DNA of 35,341 nt from Modestobacter altitudinis. Its GTDB lineage: Bacteria > Actinomycetota > Actinomycetes > Mycobacteriales > Geodermatophilaceae. The stretch lies in contig NZ_SJEW01000051.1 of NCBI RefSeq assembly GCF_005930475.1, forward strand, positions 1-35,341, read 5' to 3'. Positions 22,814-28,474 of this stretch are shown here, piece after piece. Numbering within the stretch: the first letter of the stretch is position 1; every line of letters starts with the position of its first letter. Made by a program: the position numbers and the translations under genes. The notes below the pieces were generated by a model. That model made no database searches and was not told the DNA's origin. It saw only the letters and a program-made list of their open reading frames with translations.

Positions 22814-23880
22814 TGGCCCGCACCAGGCCCCGGTTCCACCCGCTGAGGGTCGCCCAGGTGGAGCGGCTCACCGACGACGCGGTCGCGGTGACCTTCGACG
22901 TCCCGGCCGAGCTGGCCGAGGACTACATGTTCGCCCCCGGCCAGGCGCTCACCCTGCGCCGGGTGGACGGCGACCGCGACGAGCGGCGCTCCTACTCGAT
23001 CTGCGCGCCGGTCGGCGCTGCCCCACGGGTCGGCGTCCGGGAGGTGCCCGGCGGCTTCTTCTCCTCCTTCCTGGTCCACGAGGTGCGGCCCGGCGACGAG
23101 ATCGACGTGCTGCCGCCGTCGGGCACCTTCACCGCCGACCTGTCCACCCCGGCCGACCACGTGTTCGTCGTCGCCGGCTCCGGGGTCACCCCGGTGCTCT
23201 CCCTCGCCGCGACCGTGCTCCGGGACGGCGAGTCGACCGTCACCGTCTTCTACGGCAACCGGCGGACGAACACGGTGATGTTCGCCGACGAGCTGGCCGA
23301 CCTGAAGGACCGCTACGGCACCCGGCTGCAGCTGGTGCACGTGCTCTCCCGGGAGCCGCGGGACGCCGAGCTGACCAGCGGCCGGCTCGACGGCGACCGG
23401 CTGCGCACCCTCGTCGGCGCCCTCGTCGACGTCCCCGAGGTCGACCACTGGTGGCTGTGCGGGCCGCACGGCATGGTCACCGACGCCCGCGCCCTGCTCG
23501 ACGAGCTCGGCGTGCCGGCCGAGCGGGTGCACCAGGAGCTGTTCTACGTCGACGACCTGCCCCCGGAGCCGGTGCGTGGCGACGAGCAGACCGTCGACGG
23601 GCCGAGCTCGCAGGTGACGATCGTGCTCGACGGCCGCTCCACCACCCTGGCACTGCCGCGCGGGGTCCCGGTGCTCGACTCCGCGCAGCAGGTGCGCAGC
23701 GACCTGCCCTTCGCCTGCAAGGGCGGGGTGTGCGGCACCTGCCGGGCCCGGGTGACCGACGGCGAGGTGGAGATGCGCCGCAACTACGCCCTGGACCCCG
23801 GCGAGGTGGCGCGCGGCTACGTGCTGACCTGCCAGACCCTGCCGCTGACCGACGAGGTCACCGTCGACTTCGACGCGTGA
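22813..23880 (+). CDS. paaE: Phenylacetyl-CoA epoxidase reductase PaaE
   Basis: A 355-residue reductase. N-terminal FAD domain with RRSYSICAPVG, NAD(P)H domain with FVVAGSGVTPVLSLAATVL and WWLCGPHGMVTDARALL, and a C-terminal plant-type [2Fe-2S] ferredoxin domain with CKGGVCGTCRARVTDG and a distant Cys in LTCQTLP. It passes NADPH electrons to the PaaA di-iron centre. GTG at 22813 shares a base with the paaD stop; the stop overlaps the next start (GTGA). All four cluster cysteines are present. Confidence 0.95.
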   Translation: MARTRPRFHPLRVAQVERLTDDAVAVTFDVPAELAEDYMFAPGQALTLRRVDGDRDERRSYSICAPVGAAPRVGVREVPGGFFSSFLVHEVRPGDEIDVLPPSGTFTADLSTPADHVFVVAGSGVTPVLSLAATVLRDGESTVTVFYGNRRTNTVMFADELADLKDRYGTRLQLVHVLSREPRDAELTSGRLDGDRLRTLVGALVDVPEVDHWWLCGPHGMVTDARALLDELGVPAERVHQELFYVDDLPPEPVRGDEQTVDGPSSQVTIVLDGRSTTLALPRGVPVLDSAQQVRSDLPFACKGGVCGTCRARVTDGEVEMRRNYALDPGEVARGYVLTCQTLPLTDEVTVDFDA

Positions 23881-24269
23881 TCCCCGTGCCCGTCGGGGCG
23901 ACGGCCGAGCTGGCCGTCGTGGTGACGCCGGAGATGACCGTCCGGTTCGACCAGCTCGGGCCGGTGCACCCGGTGTACGCGACCTACCGCATGGCCGAGC
24001 ACTTCGAGGAGGCCGGCCGGGCGCTGCTGCTCCCGCACCTCGAGCCGGGCGAGGAGGCCATCGGGCGGTCGCTGTCGGTCGAGCACCTCGCGCCCGCCTG
24101 GGTCGGTGACACCGTCCGGGTGAGCGCGGCGTGCCTGGAGCTGACCGGCAACCGGCTCACCTGCGCGTGCCGCGCCGTGGACGCGGCCGGCCGCGAGCTG
24201 GGGCACGGCACCACCGTGCAGGTCGTCCTCCCCCAGCAGGTCCTGGACGCCCGGCTCAGGCATCGATGA
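23877..24269 (+). CDS. Hotdog thioesterase of the fluoroacetyl-CoA thioesterase (FlK) family
   Basis: A 130-residue protein. Thr36 (YATYR), Glu44 (HFEEAGR) and His70 (SVEHLAP) have the same spacing (8 and 26 residues) as the catalytic Thr42-Glu50-His76 of FlK, and the flanking elements LEPGEEAIGRSLSVEHLAPA and WVGDTVRV fit the family. It would hydrolyse an acyl-CoA ester. Because its GTG start overlaps paaE, its likely job is to rescue dead-end CoA esters of the paa pathway, the role PaaI plays elsewhere; PaaI is a different hotdog subfamily. The substrate is inference. Its stop overlaps the araC-type start (ATGA). Confidence 0.8.
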   Translation: MIPVPVGATAELAVVVTPEMTVRFDQLGPVHPVYATYRMAEHFEEAGRALLLPHLEPGEEAIGRSLSVEHLAPAWVGDTVRVSAACLELTGNRLTCACRAVDAAGRELGHGTTVQVVLPQQVLDARLRHR

Positions 24270-25117
24270 CCACCGACAGCCCACCGCCCGATGACGCCAC
24301 GGGCCCGCGGGACGCGATCGAGCGCGCCCACCTCAAGGACCCGGGCGACGTCTCGCACACGATGTGGCGGTACCCACCCGACGCGGAGTTCGGTGGGCTG
24401 CTGCGGCGCTTCTGGATCCCGGTCTGGTCGGTGCCGCCGGGGCTCGAGGCCCCGCAGAAGGTGCTGCAGTACCCGGTGGCCCTGGTCGTGGTGTCGAGCG
24501 ACTACGCCCGCTTCTACGGCGTGGTGTCCGGCCTATCCACGACCACGCTGACCGGGGAGGGGTGGGCGGTCGGGCTGATGTGCGAGCCGGCCGCCGGCTC
24601 CCTGCTCACCGGTGCGTCGATGGCGACGTACACCGACCGGTTCGTCGACGTCACCGACGTGCTCGGCGCCGACGGGACGCGGATGGTCGCCCGCGTCCGG
24701 GAGGCGATGGCGGCCGACCCGCGCTCACCGGGGGCGCACCGGACGGCGATGGACGCCGTCGGGGACGCGCTGCGCCGGTTCCTGCCCATCGACGCCGAGG
24801 GCGAGGCGGTCAACGAGCTCGTCGCGTTCGTCGAGTCGCGGCCGGACGTGACCCGGGTGGCCCAGCTGTGCGCGGAGACCGGCCTGTCCGAGCGGAGCCT
24901 GCAGCGGCTCGTGCACCGCCGGCTGGGGCTGACCCCCAAGTGGCTGGTCCAGCGGCGCCGGTTGCAGGAGGCGGCCGAGCGGCTGCGCTCGCGGACGACC
25001 ACCCTGGCCGAGGTCGCCGCCGCGCTGGGCTACGCCGACCAACCGCACTTCAGCCGGGACTTCGCCCGGGTCACCGCCATGACCCCCGGCGAGTTCGCCG
25101 CGCTGCACGGCCGGTGA
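24266..25117 (+). CDS. AraC-family transcriptional regulator
   Basis: A 283-residue regulator. The C-terminal 110 residues are an AraC double helix-turn-helix: VAQLCAETGLSERSLQRLVH and LAEVAAALGYADQPHFSRDF, ending MTPGEFAALHG. The N-terminal ~150 residues (GGLLRRFWIPVWSVPPG, VLQYPVALVVVSSDYARFYG, LSTTTLTGEGWAVGLM) resemble the domain of AraC proteins with a DUF6597-like sensor. ATG at 24266 overlaps the thioesterase stop. Its place in the rightward arm suggests a second regulator of the pathway or a feed-forward activator; its target site is not seen. Confidence 0.86.
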   Translation: MTTDSPPPDDATGPRDAIERAHLKDPGDVSHTMWRYPPDAEFGGLLRRFWIPVWSVPPGLEAPQKVLQYPVALVVVSSDYARFYGVVSGLSTTTLTGEGWAVGLMCEPAAGSLLTGASMATYTDRFVDVTDVLGADGTRMVARVREAMAADPRSPGAHRTAMDAVGDALRRFLPIDAEGEAVNELVAFVESRPDVTRVAQLCAETGLSERSLQRLVHRRLGLTPKWLVQRRRLQEAAERLRSRTTTLAEVAAALGYADQPHFSRDFARVTAMTPGEFAALHGR

Positions 25118-25170
25118 CAACGCCGACTGCTGCCCTACAGTCGCTCCCGCCGACGGACAGGAGCGCGCAG

Positions 25171-25755
25171 ATGACCGAGGTCGTGCTGTTCCACCACGCG
25201 CAGGGGCTGACGCCCGGCGTCGTGGCCTTCGCCGGGCAGCTCCGCGCGGCCGGGCACACCGTGCACACGCCCGACCTCCTGGAGGGAAGGACGTTCGGCA
25301 CCCTGGAGGAGGGGCTCGCGCACGCCGAGGAGGTCGGCTTCGACGAGGTGATGGCCCGGGGCGCCCGGGCGGTCGAGGAGCTGCCGGCCGGGGTCGTGTA
25401 CATCGGCTTCTCGCTCGGGGTGCTCGCCGCCCAGCGGCTGGCGCAGACCAGGGCCGGCGCGCGCGGGGCGGTGCTCTGCTACTCGTGTGTCCCGGTGTCC
25501 ACCTTCGGGCCGTGGCCGGCCGGCGTGCCGGTGCAGGTGCACGGCATGGACGCCGACCCGGTCTTCGTCGGCGAGGGCGACCTGGACGCCGCCCGGGCCC
25601 TGGTCGAGGAGGTCCGCGGGCAGGGCGGGTCGGCCGAGCTGTTCCTCTACCCCGGCGACCAGCACTACTTCGCCGACAGCTCACTGCTCTCCTACGACCC
25701 CGCGGCGACCGCGCTCCTCCTCGAGCGCGTGCTCGCCCTCCTCGCCGGCCGGTAG
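25171..25755 (+). CDS. Dienelactone hydrolase family protein (Ser nucleophile)
   Basis: A 194-residue alpha/beta hydrolase of the DLH family. The nucleophile elbow is GFSLGVLAAQ with Ser where classical dienelactone hydrolase has Cys; the acid is probably Asp in HGMDADPVF and the base His in GDQHYFADS. Start ATG at 25171 with ACAGGAG at good spacing. It lies 53 bp after the araC-type gene, so it may be the last gene of the arm or separately expressed. The substrate is unknown. Its last 75 bp overlap the convergent membrane-protein gene. Confidence 0.82.
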   Translation: MTEVVLFHHAQGLTPGVVAFAGQLRAAGHTVHTPDLLEGRTFGTLEEGLAHAEEVGFDEVMARGARAVEELPAGVVYIGFSLGVLAAQRLAQTRAGARGAVLCYSCVPVSTFGPWPAGVPVQVHGMDADPVFVGEGDLDAARALVEEVRGQGGSAELFLYPGDQHYFADSSLLSYDPAATALLLERVLALLAGR

Positions 25756-26154
25756 CTGGGCCCCCGCGCCGCTGCGCTCCTCCGCGGCCCGGCTGCGACG
25801 CCCGCGACGGTGCACGACCCGCGCGGCGAGCTGGGCGGGGTGCCGGTGCTCGAGGTGCACCCGCCGGAGGACGGCGGTGAGCTGCGGCACCGCATGCCCG
25901 CCACGTCGGCGGGCCGACGCCAGACCGTGCTCTGCGGCCTGCTGCAGGACCCGCACCCGCGCGACCGCCGGCCGCGCGGTGGCGACGGCGCGTCCGAACC
26001 GGCTGGCGACCCCGGTGGGCGCGGGCGGTGGGGACGGCGGGCGACGGCGACGGAGCCGCTCGCGCTCCCACCGTGCCGTGGTGCTGCGGGCGAGGGCGGC
26101 GACGCCCAGGGAGACCACCACGAAGCCGACGACGACCCACAGCAGCGTCCACAT
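25681..26154 (-). CDS. Small membrane-anchored basic protein of unknown function
   Basis: A 157-residue frame with very strong third-position G/C over its whole length. The N-terminus is a membrane segment (MWTLLWVVVGFVVVSLGVAA), then a basic proline-rich linker (RERLRRRRPPSPPPAPTG) and an Arg/His/Ala-rich helical region (ARVRVLQQAAEHGLASARRR). No domain recognised. The 3' end overlaps the convergent dienelactone hydrolase gene by 75 bp, so the distal part is constrained by two proteins; its Arg/Glu-rich tail may be partly a product of that overlap. Confidence 0.6.
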   Translation of the reverse strand: MWTLLWVVVGFVVVSLGVAALARSTTARWERERLRRRRPPSPPPAPTGVASRFGRAVATARPAVARVRVLQQAAEHGLASARRRGGHAVPQLTAVLRRVHLEHRHPAQLAARVVHRRGRRSRAAEERSGAGAQLPAGEEGEHALEEERGRRGVVGEQ

Positions 26155-26220
26155 GACGGCCCCACCTCTCGGGACGGCCGCGCCGGTTCCGGCACCCGGA
26201 GGTCCGCGCGACGACGGCCC

Positions 26221-26243
26221 GACGGTCCCGCCGCCGGACCGTC
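26221..26243. terminator. Hairpin downstream of the cupin gene
   Basis: Perfect 8-bp arms GACGGTCC and GGACCGTC enclose a 7-nt loop CGCCGCC. It lies 37 bp past the stop of the leftward cupin gene and upstream of the next leftward start, and is the kind of GC stem that ends transcription in actinobacteria without a U-tract. Confidence 0.5.
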
Positions 26244-26279
26244 CCGACAAGCCGAGCCCCCCGGCCAGCAGCCGAACCG

Positions 26280-26732
26280 TTATCCGGACGCGGCGCGCCC
26301 CGCGCGACGCGCGGGGACGACCCCTCCGGCGGTCAGGGTGGCCAGCGGCTGACCGACCTCGACGAGGTAGGTGGAGAGCATCCGCCCGGTCCCCGGGCCG
26401 AGGTCGCGGGCGTTGTGCGGGGTGCGCGGCGGGATGAGGAACCCCTCGCCCGCGCGCACCGTGCGGGTCGGTCGCCCCTCGACGCACAGCTCCACGGTGC
26501 CGCCGATCAGGTAGCCCACCTCCTCCCCCGGGTGGGTGTGCCAGCCGGACTCGACACCGCGCGGGATCTCGGTCAGCACCTGGACGATCTCCCGCCCGGG
26601 GACCGACGAGGGACCGCGCTGGACCTCGGTGCGGGTGAGCCGGGCAGCGAGGTCGTCGCCCGCCCGCAGAACCGGGGCCGCCTCCTGCACGACGGTGCGC
26701 GTGCGGGGCGGGACGCTGTCGGGACCGGCCAT
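26280..26732 (-). CDS. Cupin domain protein
   Basis: A 150-residue single-domain cupin. Motif 1 GWHTHPGEEVGYLIGGTVEL supplies His/His/Glu metal ligands; motif 2 GEGFLIPPRTPHNARDLGPG supplies the last His. The Thr/Arg-rich N-terminus has no signal peptide. Such proteins may be dioxygenases, isomerases or merely ligand-binding; the substrate is unknown. Start ATG at 26732, diverging from the small basic protein with 215 bp between. TAA stop, then a terminator-like hairpin. Confidence 0.85.
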   Translation of the reverse strand: MAGPDSVPPRTRTVVQEAAPVLRAGDDLAARLTRTEVQRGPSSVPGREIVQVLTEIPRGVESGWHTHPGEEVGYLIGGTVELCVEGRPTRTVRAGEGFLIPPRTPHNARDLGPGTGRMLSTYLVEVGQPLATLTAGGVVPARRAGRAASG

Positions 26733-26878
26733 GACGGGCTCCTCGGGAGTGCTGGTGCGGGTGTCCCCGTGCGTACGCGCCGGCCTCCATGGTGACCCTC
26801 CGGCGACCTCCCCGGGGGCGATCGGCGCACGCTGATCCGTGCCTCACACCTCCTTGACGGACACTGCTGGGCGGACGA

Positions 26879-26897
26879 CAGTTTGATATACGAACTG
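26879..26897. promoter_or_regulatory. AT-rich palindrome in a divergent promoter
   Basis: CAGTTTGATATACGAACTG is a 19-bp near-palindrome with perfect 5-bp ends CAGTT/AACTG and an AT-rich centre, very unlike its GC-rich setting. It lies 51 bp before the small basic-protein gene and 147 bp before the divergent cupin gene. It could be an operator, or include the promoter -10 region (TGATAT); a TTGACG 20-odd bases upstream could be a -35 element. Confidence 0.5.
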
Positions 26898-26947
26898 ACG
26901 GCGCCGGGAGGACGCCGCAGGGATCGTGCAGCAGCAAGGACACCGTC

Positions 26948-27091
26948 ATGACCAGCCTCCGCACCGCCCTCGCCCGCCGGCACCAGCTCCGCGCCCGCCG
27001 TCGCGACGACCGCGCGTTCGAGCGCGCCGTCGCGGGCGCGCCGACCCTCGAGTCGGCCCACGAGCTCGCCGCGCTGGCCGCCCGCCGCTGA
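26948..27091 (+). CDS. Small basic protein, 47 residues
   Basis: ATG at 26948 follows AAGGA with 7-8 nt spacing. The product starts MTSLRTALARRHQLRARRRD, continues DRAFERAVAGAPTLESAHEL and ends AALAARR. It has a basic N-terminal helix and an amphipathic second half, with very strong third-position G/C. Short proteins of this look are frequent in actinobacteria but I cannot assign a function. It has its own upstream AT-rich palindrome and a hairpin just after the stop. Confidence 0.65.
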   Translation: MTSLRTALARRHQLRARRRDDRAFERAVAGAPTLESAHELAALAARR

Positions 27092-27098
27092 TCCTCCG

Positions 27099-27113
27099 GG
27101 CCGCGGCGCGGCC
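27099..27113. terminator. GC hairpin after the 47-residue protein gene
   Basis: GGCCGCG and CGCGGCC are perfect 7-bp inverted arms about one central G, beginning 8 bases after the stop codon. The tight centre means that the real stem would be shorter by two or three pairs. A plausible terminator before the separate dehydrogenase operon. Confidence 0.3.
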
Positions 27114-27178
27114 GGCCTGCGCACCGTGGGCCTCGGGGAGCAGGATGGGCAGCCCCGTCTGCTCAGCGAGGAGCTGCG

Positions 27179-28474
27179 ATGTCCGCGTCCACCTTCCAGC
27201 CCGCGAACCCGGAGAGCGTCTTCACCTACGGCGCGCCCCACCTGAAGTTCGGGGTGGGTGCCGCCGACGAGATCGGCTACGACCTCAGCCAGACCGGCGC
27301 GAAGCGGGTCCTGGTCGTCACCGACCCCGGGGTGGCGGCCACCGGCCACCCCCAGCGGGTGGCCGACCAGATGGAGCAGTTCGGCATCGAGGCGCACGTC
27401 TTCGACGGTGCGCACGTCGAGCCGACTGACGAGAGCCTGCAGCACGCCGTCGACTGGGCCCGGGAGAACGGGCCCTGGGACGCGATCGTCGCCGTCGGCG
27501 GGGGGACGAGCATCGACACCGCCAAGGCGGTGAACCTGATGACGACCAACCCCGGCGAGCTGATGGACTACGTCAACAAGCCGGTCGGCGGGGGCAAGGC
27601 CCCGGTGAACCCGCTGCACCCGCTGGTCGCCGTCCCCACCACGACCGGGACCGGCGCGGAGAGCACCACGATCTGCGTGCTCGACGTCCTGTCGCTGAAG
27701 GTCAAGACCGGCATCAGCCACGCCCGGCTGCGGCCCACGCTGGCCGTCATCGACCCCTCGCTCACCCGCACCCAGCCGGCCGGGGTGACCGCGGCGGCCG
27801 GGATGGACATCCTGTGCCACGCGCTGGAGAGCTACACCGCGCGGCCGTACACGACCTATGAGCACAAGACGCCCGAGGAGCGGGTGCCCTACTGCGGGGC
27901 CAACCCGATCGCCGACATGTGGTCGGAGAAGGCGATGAGCCTGCTCGCGGAGTCCTTCCGCCGGGCCGTGCAGCACGGGGAGGACGACGAGGCGCGGGCG
28001 AAGATGGCGATGGCCGCCACCTTCGCCGGGATGGGGTTCGGCAACGCCGGGGTGCACATCCCGCACGCCAACGCCTACCCGATCGCCGGCCGGGTGAAGG
28101 ACTTCTCCCCCAAGGACTACCCGGACGACCACCCGATGATCCCGCACGGCATGTCGGTGGCGCTGACCGCGCCGGAGGCCTTCCGGTTCACCTTCGACGC
28201 CTCCCCCGAGCGGCACCGCCGCGCGGCGCAGCTGCTCGACCCCCGCGCCGACGAGCCGGCCGACGCCGCGCAGTTCCTGCCGGGCGTGCTGACTGCGCTG
28301 ATGCGGGACATCGACATCCCCGCCGGGATCGGCGCGGTCGGCTACGACGAGGGCGACATCGGCGACCTGGTGCAGGGCACGCTCAAGCAGCAGCGGCTGC
28401 TGGCCACCGCACCCAAGGAGGTCACCGAGGACGACCTCGAGGGCATCTTCCGCCGGTCGATCTCCCTGTGGTGA
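27179..28474 (+). CDS. Iron-containing alcohol dehydrogenase, hydroxyacid-oxoacid transhydrogenase-like (HOT/ADHFE1)
   Basis: A 431-residue group III Fe-ADH. NAD site AVGGGTSIDTAKAVNLMTT, PTTTGTGAESTT, then metal-ligand region AAGMDILCHALESYTARPY, VHIPHANAYPIAG and MIPHGMSVALTAPE. The overall pattern, including the long PYTTYEHKTPEERVPYCGAN insertion, resembles ADHFE1-type transhydrogenases more than simple alcohol dehydrogenases. HOT moves hydride from 4-hydroxybutyrate to 2-oxoglutarate using tightly bound NAD, giving succinic semialdehyde and D-2-hydroxyglutarate. The start follows GAGGAG. The next gene overlaps (GTGA) and would reoxidise D-2-hydroxyglutarate. Confidence 0.82.
   Translation: MSASTFQPANPESVFTYGAPHLKFGVGAADEIGYDLSQTGAKRVLVVTDPGVAATGHPQRVADQMEQFGIEAHVFDGAHVEPTDESLQHAVDWARENGPWDAIVAVGGGTSIDTAKAVNLMTTNPGELMDYVNKPVGGGKAPVNPLHPLVAVPTTTGTGAESTTICVLDVLSLKVKTGISHARLRPTLAVIDPSLTRTQPAGVTAAAGMDILCHALESYTARPYTTYEHKTPEERVPYCGANPIADMWSEKAMSLLAESFRRAVQHGEDDEARAKMAMAATFAGMGFGNAGVHIPHANAYPIAGRVKDFSPKDYPDDHPMIPHGMSVALTAPEAFRFTFDASPERHRRAAQLLDPRADEPADAAQFLPGVLTALMRDIDIPAGIGAVGYDEGDIGDLVQGTLKQQRLLATAPKEVTEDDLEGIFRRSISLW

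Noticed and set aside
27179-28474. Alcohol dehydrogenase linked to the phenylacetate cluster
   Set aside because: Separated by the cupin and small-protein genes on mixed strands, with its own start region; its overlap partner is the flavo-Fe-S dehydrogenase, not a paa gene.
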